Assembly: GCA_016706865.1 (NCBI GenBank)
Contig: JADJIS010000003.1
Coordinates: 992,001 to 1,056,000 of the forward strand
From: Bacteroidota bacterium
GTDB lineage: Bacteria > Bacteroidota > Bacteroidia > Chitinophagales > BACL12
Direction of reading: 5' to 3'
DNA length: 64,000 nt
Made by a program: the position numbers and the translations under genes. Below, piece by piece: positions 18,469 through 28,042 of this stretch; within the stretch, counting starts at the first letter, position 1; each line of letters begins with the position of its first letter. Below the pieces are notes generated by a model. The model saw only the letters and a program-made list of their open reading frames with translations, was not told the origin of the DNA and did not search any database.

Positions 18469-20841
18469 TTATTCCTTTACAAAAACCGATTCTGTAGTTT
18501 CATTTTCAATGGTTAATTTAATTACATATACTCCTGCAATAAATTTACTGATATCAATAGTATTAATTATTTGTTTTAGTTGATCGGTAAAGATAATTTC
18601 TCCGGAAATATTTATGATCTCAAGAAATAAATTCTCGTTTCCGGAGTAGTCTATAAAAAGAATTTGAGATGCAGGATTTGGGTAGATATTGATTTGGGAT
18701 CGCAGGATATTATTTAGATGCAACCCTTCGTCAGAAGAACCATTACAATTATCATCCAGTCCATTTAGAAATTCTTCTGCACCGGGATAAATTAAAGGGT
18801 TGGTATCGTCGCAATCTGTGTTATCTTCTACGAAGCCATCGGGCAGATCACAGGATAAAGAATCGATATTCAAATTTCCAAATTCATCTGCGTCTGCATC
18901 TTCATACGAATGAATATAACTTAAATTATCATCAATTATACCATCACAATCATTATCAACGTAATCGCATATTTCAATAGCTCCAGGAAAAATTAAATTA
19001 TTACTATCGTCGCAATCGGTGGAATCGGATACGTATCCGACAACAATTTCCAAACAGGAATAAATATAAATATCCGCATCTCCAAAACCATCTTCATCTG
19101 CATCAACATACAATGTATAAAGAATCAGATCTTCATCAATAATACCGTTACAATTATCGTCAAGCGAATTACATAACTCGACAGCATCAGGATTTATGAG
19201 TGCATTTATATCATCGCAATCAGAATTATCTGTAACATAACCCGGGATTGTATAACAGGAAATAGAATCCATTAAAATATTACCAAAATCATCCCCATCA
19301 TTATCAAAATACCAGGTTAAAAAAATTGCATCTTCATCAATTTCTCCATTGCAATTATCATCCAAAGTATTACAAATATCTTCTGCTGCCGGATTAATTA
19401 AATTATCAGCATCATTACAATCCGTATTATCCAAAACATAGCCGACAGGTAAATTACAGGATATCGAATCATTTAAAATATCGCCAAATCCATCGTTATC
19501 AATATCTGCAAAATATAAATTATGGTAACATTCCGGCGATAATTTTATTACCCAACTTTCCGCATTTCCATTACTTTCCATTACATCTCCGTCCTCTGAG
19601 TAGGCCCAACCAGATGCAATATATCCTAGATCAGAGGTTTCTCTGATTTCAAAACAATAATCACCTTCGGTACCACCATAGGATCGTTCCCAAATTTTAT
19701 TTCCGACACTATCCACTTTTAATAACCAATAATCGTTAGCTCCATTATTTTTACTTACGTCACCATCACTGGATTCCGATCGTCCACCAATAATATAACC
19801 ATGATCAGAAGTGGGATAGATCGACCAACCCTGATCATCCATCGATCCACCATACGATTTTTCCCAAATAATATCTCCGATATTATTGATCTTGATCAAC
19901 CAACAATCATCCCCACCAAAATTTTCCGAAACGTCGCCATCAGTAGAGTTCGTAAATCCCAATAATAAATAAGTTGAATCAGGTTCCACTACGATGGAAT
20001 AAGTATAATCATATTCACTTCCACCATAACTTTTTTGCCATAACATTTCTCCAAATTGATCTAATTTCACTATCCAGGCATCTCTGCCTCCATGATTGCC
20101 GGTAATATCACCATCTGCCGAGCCTGCATATCCTCCTACAATAAAACCATTGTCCAAGGTTTCTCGAACAACTAAACCATTATCACTTTCACTGCCACCA
20201 AGAGAATGTTGCCATAATAAATTGCCTAAAGAATCGAGCATTATCACCCAATAATCGATTGCCTCATCAATACCGTGATGGCCCGTAACATCCTCATCAC
20301 TTGATCCCGAATATCCTGCTACAATGAAGTTTCCATTGGTAGTTTCACTAATGGATTCAACTCCATCATGGCCTGTGCCACCAAGGTTGTTTTCCCATTC
20401 AATAATTCCGGCCGTATCGATTTTCACAACCCAAAAATCCCCTACATAAGATTCGCCGTAATGATGTGTCACATCCCCATCTGAAGAGGTGGAATAACCA
20501 CCCAGAATAAAACCATTGTCGCTTGTTTGTTCCATCGAAACTGATGCATCTGTATTGTCTCCGCCATAACATTTTTGTAACACTATTGCTCCGGTACTGT
20601 CTAATTTCAAAAACAACATATCATTTACACCGTGGTTGCCAAAAATATCCCCATTTAAAGATCCGGCGCCACCTCCAACAGCGAATGAGCCGTTGTCAAT
20701 TTCAAAGCAGCTATGTCCCCAATCATTTGAGGTGCCTCCAATGGCATTTTGCCATTCTATTTCAGGATATAATCCTACCTGACAAATTAATGATTTACAG
20801 AAAAATAATAGGTTGAGGAAAAGAGGAATTTTGATTTTCAT
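18469..20841 (-). CDS. T9SS-exported protein with beta-propeller-like repeats and MopE repeats
   Basis: After a signal peptide (MKIKIPLFLNLLFFCKSLICQ), the first 450 residues or so consist of eight repeats of about 52 residues of the form 'WQKSYGGSxxDxxxSI...DNGFIVGGYxxSxDGDVxxNxGxxDxWxxKLD..G', probably a beta-propeller. Four MopE-type units follow ('YxDxDxDxFGN...DNTDCDDxxxLIxPGAxEICNxLDDNCNGxIDE'), likely metal-binding. The C terminus is a type A T9SS sorting domain ('INIYPNPASQILFID' ... 'TESVFVKE'). It is a surface or secreted protein, possibly an adhesin; there is no enzymatic signature. It shares the MopE module with the first gene of the window. Confidence 0.85.
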   Translation of the reverse strand: MKIKIPLFLNLLFFCKSLICQVGLYPEIEWQNAIGGTSNDWGHSCFEIDNGSFAVGGGAGSLNGDIFGNHGVNDMLFLKLDSTGAIVLQKCYGGDNTDASVSMEQTSDNGFILGGYSTSSDGDVTHHYGESYVGDFWVVKIDTAGIIEWENNLGGTGHDGVESISETTNGNFIVAGYSGSSDEDVTGHHGIDEAIDYWVIMLDSLGNLLWQHSLGGSESDNGLVVRETLDNGFIVGGYAGSADGDITGNHGGRDAWIVKLDQFGEMLWQKSYGGSEYDYTYSIVVEPDSTYLLLGFTNSTDGDVSENFGGDDCWLIKINNIGDIIWEKSYGGSMDDQGWSIYPTSDHGYIIGGRSESSDGDVSKNNGANDYWLLKVDSVGNKIWERSYGGTEGDYCFEIRETSDLGYIASGWAYSEDGDVMESNGNAESWVIKLSPECYHNLYFADIDNDGFGDILNDSISCNLPVGYVLDNTDCNDADNLINPAAEDICNTLDDNCNGEIDEDAIFLTWYFDNDGDDFGNILMDSISCYTIPGYVTDNSDCDDINALINPDAVELCNSLDDNCNGIIDEDLILYTLYVDADEDGFGDADIYIYSCLEIVVGYVSDSTDCDDSNNLIFPGAIEICDYVDNDCDGIIDDNLSYIHSYEDADADEFGNLNIDSLSCDLPDGFVEDNTDCDDTNPLIYPGAEEFLNGLDDNCNGSSDEGLHLNNILRSQINIYPNPASQILFIDYSGNENLFLEIINISGEIIFTDQLKQIINTIDISKFIAGVYVIKLTIENETTESVFVKE

Positions 20842-20920
20842 GATTCAAATTGGGAGTACTAAACTATAATTTTTTTTCAAATTTCACCTCATCGATAAAA
20901 GTGAAATCACTCTCCCAAAA

Positions 20921-20944
20921 AAAAAGCATCCAATAGGATGCTTT
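20921..20944 (-). terminator. Terminator of the miaB-secG cluster
   Basis: A 9-bp stem AAAGCATCC / GGATGCTTT with an AATA loop. On the minus strand it is followed by a run of nine T residues (the A run at 20917-20925). It lies 23 bases after the secG stop. Confidence 0.9.
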
Positions 20945-20966
20945 ATATAGAAATATCAATAATTTT

Positions 20967-21341
20967 TTATTGTGGATCAACTACTCCACCATCCGCAGGA
21001 TCGTCACCTACAACTGGTGCAACTTCATCTTCTGCCGGTTGAGTTGGCATGTTGATGGAATTTGTTGGAGGAACAGCTTCAGGACGCAAACCGTTTTGAA
21101 CTTCTACCGATTCGTTTGGTTTGAATGCAGCTGAACTCAAACAAAGTGCAAAAACTATAACTACAAGTCCCCAGGTAATTCTTTCTATATCGTCGGTTGT
21201 TCTTTTATAACCAAAGATCTGATTTGCTGCACCGCCAAAAGTTCCTGATAAACCACCACCTTTCGGGTTTTGAACTAACACGATCAAGCCCAATAAAATT
21301 GCGGCTATAATTGCGATTATGATAATAACTGTAAATAACAT
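20967..21341 (-). CDS. secG: Preprotein translocase subunit SecG
   Basis: SecG is an inner-membrane accessory subunit of the SecYEG channel. The 124-residue protein has the family pattern: a first helix ('LFTVIIIIAIIAAILLGLIVLV'), the conserved cytoplasmic loop 'QNPKGGGLSGTFGG', and a second helix ('ITWGLVVIVFALCLSSAAF'). An acidic Pro-rich tail follows, as in many Bacteroidota SecG proteins. It is the last gene of the minus-strand cluster miaB, regulator, lptE, TPR-like protein, secG, starting one base after the preceding stop codon. Confidence 0.95.
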   Translation of the reverse strand: MLFTVIIIIAIIAAILLGLIVLVQNPKGGGLSGTFGGAANQIFGYKRTTDDIERITWGLVVIVFALCLSSAAFKPNESVEVQNGLRPEAVPPTNSINMPTQPAEDEVAPVVGDDPADGGVVDPQ

Positions 21342-21342
21342 T

Positions 21343-22629
21343 TTATTTGATTCGTTTTTTTAATTGATCTATTAAGGCTGCAAAGTAATCGCTTTTTTGG
21401 GGTTTTAACAAACTTAGTTTCGAATACATCTCCACAGCCTTCGTGTATTTGCCCTGCATTACAAGAATTCGGGCGTAAGTTTCGGTAATTAAATGTTCAT
21501 CAGCCTGTATACTTTTTTTGGCCAACTCCCCTGCTATCAGTTCATCCACAACCTTTTCAGGCTGTTTTTGAAATGGAGTGATCTCCTCCTGTGCCTGTTT
21601 TTTACTATAAAGTTTTATAGGACTGTTACTTTCCTTTCGCTGAACCAAATTCACCTTCGTTCCTCCTCCCAATCTGTTAAGCCAACCAACAAACGAATCG
21701 GCAAAAACCTCTTCCTCCTCCACATTCTCCTCAAAAACAGGTCGCTGAATGGTAATATTTATCTTTTGTTCCTCCGGAAGTGGTCCCAGTTCAAATTCTA
21801 TATCATAAGGCGGAAGGTCGAAAATTAGTTCATCCTCCACTCCTTCTTCATCTTCCATTGTTAACATGGCATCCATGTCTATCTTAAATGGATCATTTTC
21901 GGGATTTTCCACTAGTTCTGTGGCTTGATCCAAAGCCTCGATAGCAGATTCTTCATAAACTTCGGTTATTTCTTCAGATTTGGCCTCTTCTTCAATATTC
22001 GTTTCAGGAATATCCTGATTTTCACTTATCAACTCCGGAATACTCTGAATAAATTCCTGCATGATCAATTCTGATTCTTGATCAGAAATCTCCGTTTCTG
22101 ATAATTCCGGCTCCGGTGTAGTAATTTCTGGCTGAATTTCTTCATTTACCGGTATTATTTCTTCTGTAGTTTGTTCATTTTCAGAAATATCTGAAGAAAG
22201 AGAGGCAATTTCTTCCTGCAATTGAGTTTCAATAACCTCGAGTTCTATGGTTTCAATATTCTCTTCAACAGGTTGAATTATAACCTCTTCTAAAACCGGT
22301 CCTTTATCTTCAGGATCTTTCTGTCCAAAATTTGATACAGTGGCTTCCGGTTTTTCTATTTCCTCTTCAAATCCTGCATGAATTGGTTTTTGGAGATTGG
22401 TTTTTTCGATGAATTCGTATAAAACGTTTCTGTCGTAAACAGCAATGGAAGCCTTTTTTAACTGATTTTCAAATTGCAGATTATTAATGTCGTGCAACTT
22501 CTTTGCATAAAAAATATGCGCTATCTGGCAATAGGGATAACGTTCCGACATAGATCGCACATCCACCATATCCATTTCCAGTAACTGGGCGGGGTTTGAA
22601 ACTATTTTATTGAACTCTTCCTGATACAT
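21343..22629 (-). CDS. Acidic TPR-like protein encoded between lptE and secG
   Basis: The 428 residues have three parts. The N terminus ('EFNKIVSNPAQLLEMDMVDVRSMSERYPYCQIAHIFYAKKL' in outline) is the helical region typical of this conserved Bacteroidota protein. A low-complexity middle of about 230 residues is dominated by Glu, Ile and Pro. The C terminus carries a TPR-like helix pair ('TETYARILVMQGKYTKAVEMYSKLSLLKP'). There is no signal peptide, so it is cytoplasmic. Its start overlaps the last base of lptE. The neighbours deal with envelope biogenesis and it may share that role, but there is no direct functional clue. Confidence 0.8.
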   Translation of the reverse strand: MYQEEFNKIVSNPAQLLEMDMVDVRSMSERYPYCQIAHIFYAKKLHDINNLQFENQLKKASIAVYDRNVLYEFIEKTNLQKPIHAGFEEEIEKPEATVSNFGQKDPEDKGPVLEEVIIQPVEENIETIELEVIETQLQEEIASLSSDISENEQTTEEIIPVNEEIQPEITTPEPELSETEISDQESELIMQEFIQSIPELISENQDIPETNIEEEAKSEEITEVYEESAIEALDQATELVENPENDPFKIDMDAMLTMEDEEGVEDELIFDLPPYDIEFELGPLPEEQKINITIQRPVFEENVEEEEVFADSFVGWLNRLGGGTKVNLVQRKESNSPIKLYSKKQAQEEITPFQKQPEKVVDELIAGELAKKSIQADEHLITETYARILVMQGKYTKAVEMYSKLSLLKPQKSDYFAALIDQLKKRIK

Positions 22630-23144
22630 TACCAGTTTTGCGTTAATTTTTGATAAATATCGTCAGCCAATTGTTCAGATAATTTTGGTAAAAGATCTCC
22701 CTCCACCTGCGAAAGCGTTTTTGTACTTTCGTAATCTTCATATCTGCTAAAGGTCTGACTCCAGTTTTGTAATTCATCCTTTCTGCTTAAAAAATCAACT
22801 TTTATCGTGATGGTCAATCTGTTAAGCGCCGTTGTTTCTGTTCCTGTCGGTGCTATTGGTGTGCTCAGATATTTTGTAATTGCACCATTTAATTCCCAAT
22901 CGCCTCCATTATCGGCTAAAGTTAAAGGAGATTCGCGTAAAAATTTATCTTTTACTGCTTCGGTAAAAGTTTGACTTAAAGATGGTGCAACAAAATTTGA
23001 TTGATTGGGGAAATAATTAATTGTAATTGTTTTAATATCCACGGGAATATTTGTTCCGCTCATCGAAACATTACAGGTTGCTGATATTAATGTGAAAAAT
23101 AATATCAAACCTGTAAATTGTAATAATAATTTCCTATTCCTCAA
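22629..23144 (-). CDS. lptE: LptE-like lipopolysaccharide assembly lipoprotein
   Basis: The 171-residue protein begins with a hydrophobic signal (LLLQFTGLILFFTLISATC), and a Cys follows at the expected lipidation position; Thr at -1 is unusual for a lipobox. The mature part starts 'NVSMSGTNIPVDIKTITINYFPN', and 'LSQTFTEAVKDKFLRESPLTL' with 'GDWELNGAITKYLSTPIAP' fits the LptE family of Bacteroidota. LptE plugs and assembles the LptD barrel in the outer membrane. It overlaps the end of the upstream regulator gene by 11 bases. The position between the regulator and secG supports the call. Confidence 0.85.
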   Translation of the reverse strand: MRNRKLLLQFTGLILFFTLISATCNVSMSGTNIPVDIKTITINYFPNQSNFVAPSLSQTFTEAVKDKFLRESPLTLADNGGDWELNGAITKYLSTPIAPTGTETTALNRLTITIKVDFLSRKDELQNWSQTFSRYEDYESTKTLSQVEGDLLPKLSEQLADDIYQKLTQNW

Positions 23145-24375
23145 TTTTATATTCTTTTATTTTTCTGTACAAAGTTCTTTCAGAAATACCGAGATCTAGT
23201 GCGGCATCTTTTCGTTTGCTTTTATGTTTTGTAAGTGCTTTAATTATAAGTTCTTTTTCTTTGTCGATCAGAGATAATGATTCTTCTACTTCCTCATGAT
23301 GTTGTGCAGTAGTGGTAGATGTAGGATTTATCATAAACGGTTGTTTGCTCATAACATCCGATTGCATTTGCGGCATGGTATTAATTTCGGAAATATTATT
23401 CTCAAAAAAATCAGCTCCAACAGATCCGTCGGTTTTTAAATGATTTGCATCTGCAATATTTAACACAAATTGTTTAAGATCATGTAGATCTTTTTTCATA
23501 TCGAATAAAACCTTGTATAAAATTTCTCTTTCACTTATATCACCTGTGCCATTATTTTTTAATGATAATGCCGGTAAAATACTGCTTCTGATATTTGGAA
23601 TAAATTGCGTCAATTCTGCAGCGGAAACCTGTTTATCTTTTGATAGAACGGAAACCTGTTCCGCAATATTTTTTAATTCGCGAATATTACCCGGCCATGT
23701 ATAATTCTTTAATACTTCCGTTGCATCCGCATCTAAAACAATGGAAGTTGTTCTATATTTTTCGGCAAAATCGCTGGAGAATTTCCGGAATAATAAATTA
23801 ATATCTTCTTTTCTTTCCCGCAGTGATGGTACCGTGATCGGAACTGTATTTAATCTGTAAAAAAGATCCTCTCTGAATCTTCCATCTTCAATCAACCTAT
23901 GTAGATCTACATTAGTTGCAGCAACTACACGCACGTCGGTTTTTTGTACTTTAGATGAACCTACTCTCAAAAACTCACCGGCCTCCAAAACCCGCAACAG
24001 TCGCGCCTGCGTGCCAAGTGGCAACTCTCCTACTTCATCTAAAAAAATAGTTCCGCCATTTACGGTTTCAAAATATCCTTTTCGGTCGTCGAGTGCATTT
24101 GTGAAAGATCCTTTAATATGTCCGAATAATTCCGAATCAATTGTGCCTTCCGGTATTGCTCCACAGTTAACTGCAATGAACGGACCATGTTTCCTTGCAG
24201 AATATTGGTGAATTATCTGCGAAAATATCTCCTTCCCCACTCCGCTTTCACCTGTAATAAGCACTGTTAAATTTGTAGGTGCAACACGAGCTGCAATACT
24301 TAATGCATAATTTAATTCAGGAGTATTTCCTATAATGCCGAAACGTTGTTTTATCGATTGAATTTCGTCTGCCAT
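23134..24375 (-). CDS. Sigma-54-type AAA+ transcription regulator with altered GAFTGA loop
   Basis: The protein has an AAA+ activator domain (residues 15-245) and a C-terminal Fis-type HTH ('KRKDAALDLGISERTLYRKIKEYKI'). Walker A is 'TGESGVGKE' (41-49), Walker B 'GGTIFLDEVGE', and 'RLLRVLEAGEFLRVGSSKVQKTDVRVVAATN' carries sensor I. 'FREDLFYRLNTVPITVPSLRER' is also typical. The sigma-54 contact loop normally reads GAFTGA; here it is GSFTNA (89-94), which may weaken or abolish sigma-54 contact. There is no receiver or GAF domain at the N terminus. It sits 18 bases downstream of miaB and overlaps lptE. The family call is strong; the target genes are unknown. Confidence 0.9.
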   Translation of the reverse strand: MADEIQSIKQRFGIIGNTPELNYALSIAARVAPTNLTVLITGESGVGKEIFSQIIHQYSARKHGPFIAVNCGAIPEGTIDSELFGHIKGSFTNALDDRKGYFETVNGGTIFLDEVGELPLGTQARLLRVLEAGEFLRVGSSKVQKTDVRVVAATNVDLHRLIEDGRFREDLFYRLNTVPITVPSLRERKEDINLLFRKFSSDFAEKYRTTSIVLDADATEVLKNYTWPGNIRELKNIAEQVSVLSKDKQVSAAELTQFIPNIRSSILPALSLKNNGTGDISEREILYKVLFDMKKDLHDLKQFVLNIADANHLKTDGSVGADFFENNISEINTMPQMQSDVMSKQPFMINPTSTTTAQHHEEVEESLSLIDKEKELIIKALTKHKSKRKDAALDLGISERTLYRKIKEYKIEE

Positions 24376-24393
24376 CTTAATTTGTAAAGTAAA

Positions 24394-25830
24394 CTATTGA
24401 ACTATTTGTCCGAGTAAAGTTGCCGATGTAGCACTTGTAATTTTCACAAAAACATAATCACCCGGTTTTGAATCTGTAGACGGAAAAACTACCATTTTAT
24501 TCTGATCATTTCTTCCGCACATATCTGCCTTTGATCTTTTTGATGTTTTTTCCAGTAATACTTTAAATGTTTTACCAACATCTGCAAGATTTTTTTCCAA
24601 TGCATGTTTTGTCTGAACATCTATTATCTCGCTTAATCTTCTGCGCTTGATCTCCTCCGGAATATCATCTTTATATTTTCTTGCAGCGAGTGTACCCGGA
24701 CGCTCACTATAAAAAAACATATAGGCCATATCGTATTTCACTTCTTCCATCAAACTGATGGTATCCTGATGTTCTTCTTCTGTTTCACTGCAAAATCCGG
24801 TGATCATATCGGTAGAAAGTCCACAATCAGGAATAATTCTTTTTATTGCGGCAATTCTGTTCAGATACCATTCCCTGTCGTAAGTGCGGTTCATTAATTC
24901 GAGCACACGTGAATTTCCTGATTGAACGGGTAAATGAATATAATTGCAGATATTTTCATATTTCGCAATGGTATAAATAACCTCATCTGTAATATCTTTT
25001 GGGTGCGAAGTGGAAAATCGTATCCTTAAAAGTGGATCAACTTCCGCAACCATGGCCAATAATGTCGCAAATGAAACAATCTCATTCGTTTCAGGGTTTT
25101 CCCATTTATAAGAGTCGACATTTTGCCCTAAAAGCGTAACTTCTCTGTATCCATGCGTAAAAAGGTCTTTTGCCTCTGCTACAATGCTAAATGCATTCCT
25201 GCTTCTTTCTCTTCCCCTTGTAAAAGGAACAACACAGAATGAACACATGTTATCGCAACCGCGCATAATGGAAATAAATCCGCTTATTCCGGTTGAATCC
25301 AGACGCAAAGGACTGATATCACTATATGTTTCCTCGCGACTCAGCAAAACATTTACCGATTTCTGACCATCGTCTGCAGAACTTATCAATTTTGGAAGAT
25401 CACGGTAGGCATCCGGTCCGCAAACGATATCCACCAATTTTTCCTCCTCTAAAAGTTCCGATTTTAATCGTTCTGCCATACATCCCAGCATTCCAATAAG
25501 TGCATCGGGCTTATTTTTTTTAACCGATTTAAGTTCTTTTAATCGATTGCGCACTCTTTGTTCCGCGTTGTCGCGAATGGCACAGGTATTAAGTAGAATA
25601 AGGTCAGCTTCCTCAAAATCGCGTGTTAAACCATACCCTTCGGTAAACAATATGGATGCAACGATCTCACTATCACTAAAATTCATTGCACAACCGTAAC
25701 TTTCAATATAAAATTTTTTGCCGCTTTTGCTGTTTTCCATCGCCTCGAGCCCCAAAGCCTCTCCCTGCCTGATCTCTTCAAGCGGTTTATTTATCCCGAT
25801 TTCGGGTAGCGTTGGATTGTTATCGTACAT
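24394..25830 (-). CDS. miaB: MiaB, tRNA-2-methylthio-N6-dimethylallyladenosine synthase
   Basis: MiaB is a radical-SAM methylthiotransferase modifying A37 of tRNAs that read UNN codons. The N-terminal UPF0004 domain has its cluster cysteines ('[13 protein letters not shown]', '[15 protein letters not shown]', '[12 protein letters not shown]'). The radical SAM motif is '[21 protein letters not shown]' in outline (CxxxCxxC). A C-terminal TRAM domain ends the protein ('[14 protein letters not shown]...[12 protein letters not shown]'). Its length of 478 residues is normal, with a short N-terminal extension before '[10 protein letters not shown]'. It is the first gene of the minus-strand cluster ending at secG. 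Confidence 0.96.
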   Translation of the reverse strand: MYDNNPTLPEIGINKPLEEIRQGEALGLEAMENSKSGKKFYIESYGCAMNFSDSEIVASILFTEGYGLTRDFEEADLILLNTCAIRDNAEQRVRNRLKELKSVKKNKPDALIGMLGCMAERLKSELLEEEKLVDIVCGPDAYRDLPKLISSADDGQKSVNVLLSREETYSDISPLRLDSTGISGFISIMRGCDNMCSFCVVPFTRGRERSRNAFSIVAEAKDLFTHGYREVTLLGQNVDSYKWENPETNEIVSFATLLAMVAEVDPLLRIRFSTSHPKDITDEVIYTIAKYENICNYIHLPVQSGNSRVLELMNRTYDREWYLNRIAAIKRIIPDCGLSTDMITGFCSETEEEHQDTISLMEEVKYDMAYMFFYSERPGTLAARKYKDDIPEEIKRRRLSEIIDVQTKHALEKNLADVGKTFKVLLEKTSKRSKADMCGRNDQNKMVVFPSTDSKPGDYVFVKITSATSATLLGQIVQ

Positions 25831-25878
25831 CTTTTCTATTTTGATGCAAAATTACGGAAAATACTGTCAACTTGTCAG

Positions 25879-26225
25879 CCCCGAATAAGAAATGTGAAAG
25901 TTTTTACTCAGCCCAAAATTTCGTCAATTTCTATTCGGGGCGGGTCCGAATAAGAAAATTTAAAAATTTAATACAGATTGATGCTTTGATTAATTTTCTA
26001 TTCGGACCAAGGCCTGAATGAGACCGAATGAGAAAATTGGGAAATTTACTTCAGAAATAAACCTTCAGATATTTTCCATTCAGTCCAGGGCCCCGAATAA
26101 GAAATTTAAAATTTCACTATACCACATTGGTGAATTCACTATTTTCTATTCGGCCCATTGCATGAGTAAGAATCCAAATTTATCTAAAATAAAAATTCAA
26201 TATTTTTCATCTTACTTAAACGTAT
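25879..26225. repeat. Array of four (possibly five) imperfect inverted repeats with covarying stems
   Basis: Each unit of about 62-70 bp pairs a left arm of type CCGAATAAGAAA with a right arm of type TTTCTATTCGG; the left arm always carries one extra base. Unit 1: CCCCGAATAAGAAAT (25879) with ATTTCTATTCGGGG (25927-25940). Unit 2: GTCCGAATAAGAAAATT (25945) with AATTTTCTATTCGGAC (25992-26007). Unit 3: GACCGAATGAGAAAAT (26022) with ATTTTCCATTCAGTC (26071-26085). Unit 4: GGGCCCCGAATAAGAAAT (26089) with ATTTTCTATTCGGCCC (26141-26155). A weak fifth unit pairs AGTAAGA (26165) with TCTTACT (26210). The array fills most of the gap between divergent miaB and the signal peptidase gene; no gene is seen in it. 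Confidence 0.85.
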
Positions 26226-26265
26226 CATTCAGAAAATAAAATTCAATTATAAGTAAACGTAATCC

Positions 26266-26327
26266 TATGTCCCTTTCCAATGTCCTATATCAAATCCCAT
26301 GTCCCGTGTCCCGCATCCCCTGTCCAA
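26266..26327. repeat. Degenerate short-word repeat (ATGTCCC family)
   Basis: Runs of related words (ATGTCCCTTTCC, ATGTCCTAT, CATGTCCCGTGTCCCG, CATCCCCTGTCC) form a low-complexity stretch ahead of the signal peptidase gene. Words of the reverse complement type (GGACATAGGACA) recur at 44216-44287 and 48070-48145. Confidence 0.6.
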
Positions 26328-26373
26328 TTAAGTTATATACACCGTCAAAAAAAAGCAATTGGTCGAAAACATA

Positions 26374-26381
26374 TAGTTTTG
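26374..26381 (+). promoter_or_regulatory. Possible -7 promoter element for the signal peptidase gene
   Basis: TAGTTTTG is an exact match to the Bacteroidota -7 consensus TAnnTTTG, 38 bases before the start codon. No TTTG is seen at the usual -33 distance; the nearest TTG (26359) is too close, so the call is tentative. Confidence 0.4.
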
Positions 26382-26419
26382 TGCCCTTAGTTGAATTTTC
26401 TTTACAATAAAAAACATAA

Positions 26420-28032
26420 ATGGAAAGTATCATTCCTGTAGGATATTGGATATTCTTTATCTTCTCAATTGTCGGAACCCTTGTTGGACTTTACAAATTA
26501 TTCGAAAAAGCGGGTATTCCGGGCTGGAAAGCTTTGGTTCCTGTGTATAATTTTTATCTCTGTACAAAAATTACAGGAAAGGGAATTTCCTGGTTCATTA
26601 TGTTGCTGATACCGGTGTTAAATGTAGTGGTATGGCTGCTTATGGCGAATGAGATCGCGAAAGTTTTTGGAAAAGATAAGTTCTGGGCTTATGTGGCATC
26701 TATGATGATCCCTTATATCTACTTTCTTAAATTGGGATTTGATGATGATGTAAAATATATAGGACCGCAAAAATCTGTTAAAAAGTCATCGGGAAGAGAA
26801 TGGGCCGATGCCATTGCTTTTGCCGTGGTTGCTGCTACCTTGATAAGAACCTTCTTTTTTGAGGCTTTTACAATTCCTACCACTTCCATGGAAAGTACAT
26901 TAAAGGCAGGTGACTTCCTTTTTGTAAGTAAATTTCACTACGGTGCAAGATTTCCGATAACTCCGCTTGCATTTCCATTTGCACATCACACAATGCCGGT
27001 AATTAAAACAAAGGCTTACAGCGATATTATTCAAATGCCTTACATGCGTTTTCCGGGATTAGAAAAATACACAGAAATAATAGTGTGGTATTTAATTTTC
27101 CGGAGGGAGATACCGTTTATCTTCCCAACCAACAAAATAGTTATTACTCAATGGCAATGGCCTATGCCGACTCTTTGATGAGAAGAGATAAATACAACAA
27201 TAACACATTAAAACCTTATCAAACTTATTATAAAAGGGCAATGCTTGCATATCAGAGTACAGATCAGTTAGCATATAGGCCGGTGGATAAACGCGATAAT
27301 TATATTAAACGATGTGTGGGATTGCCGGGTGATTCCATTGCAGTGCGCGACGGAATATTATATGTGAATGGCAAAAAGGCTTTGGTTGCCGAACATCAAC
27401 AAAAATCGTATGATGTTTTATTTAAAGGGAATTTAAGTTATGAAAATGCTAAGAATATTTTGGTTGATATGGGATTAAATCCAATGGATTTCGAAAATGA
27501 GGTATTTATTGATAATGTTCCTGTAATTATCGCAAATATGAGTATCGCAGAGAGTCAGGAATTAAGTAAAAATCCTTCAGTTGTGAGTGTAACCTTAAAT
27601 CATTTCGACAGATTGCGTTATGGATATATAGGATTATTTCCACACAACCCCGATGTGATGCAAAATTCTGTGGATGATTTTAGTCCGATCTGGGTTCCTA
27701 AAAAAGGAGCAACTGTAAAGATCACAAAAGATAGTTACTACAACTATCAGCGCATTATCGAAGCATATGAACATAATAATGTTACCAGAGATAAAAAAGG
27801 CGGCGTATTTATTGATGGTAAACAAATAACGGAATATACCTTCAAACAAAATTATTATTGGATGATGGGAGATAATCGCCATCGCTCTTATGATTCGCGT
27901 TATTGGGGTTATGTTCCGGAGGATCATATTGTAGGGAAACCTGTATTGATCTGGTTCAGTTGGGATAAAACCAAACCTTTTGGCGAACGTATAAGAGACA
28001 TTCGTTGGGAAAGGATGTTTAATTTTATTTAA
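26420..28032 (+). CDS. lepB: Signal peptidase I, reading frame broken by a one-base deletion in an A run
   Basis: S26-family signal peptidase, which cleaves signal peptides at the outer face of the inner membrane. The N-terminal third is a DUF5684-like membrane region (helices near 8-26, 55-77 and 88-103), followed by a transmembrane anchor and the catalytic Ser motif 'TIPTTSMESTLKAGD' (Ser156). The frame from 26420 runs out at 27178. The rest of the enzyme, including the base Lys in 'YIKRCVGLPGDS' and the closing 'MMGDNRHRSYDSRYWG', is in another frame to 28032. Adding one A to the A5 run at 27063-27067 joins the two as 'LEKIHRNNSVVFNFPEGD', the expected family sequence, giving 537 residues. 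It is probably an assembly or sequencing error, or else a real mutation. Confidence 0.85.
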
Positions 28033-28042
28033 ATAATTTATT

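Noticed and set aside
25879..26225. CRISPR array
   Set aside because: The period is regular, but each unit is an inverted repeat with variable arms; there are no identical direct repeats with unique spacers and no cas genes nearby.
26018..26239. A 73-codon plus-strand frame inside the inverted-repeat array
   Set aside because: It runs through the repeat stems, has no recognisable domain, and its codons reflect the repeat sequence.
27085..28032. Second half of lepB as an independent gene starting at GTG 27085
   Set aside because: It begins inside the conserved protease core and lacks the catalytic Ser and the membrane anchor; it only makes sense joined to the upstream frame.
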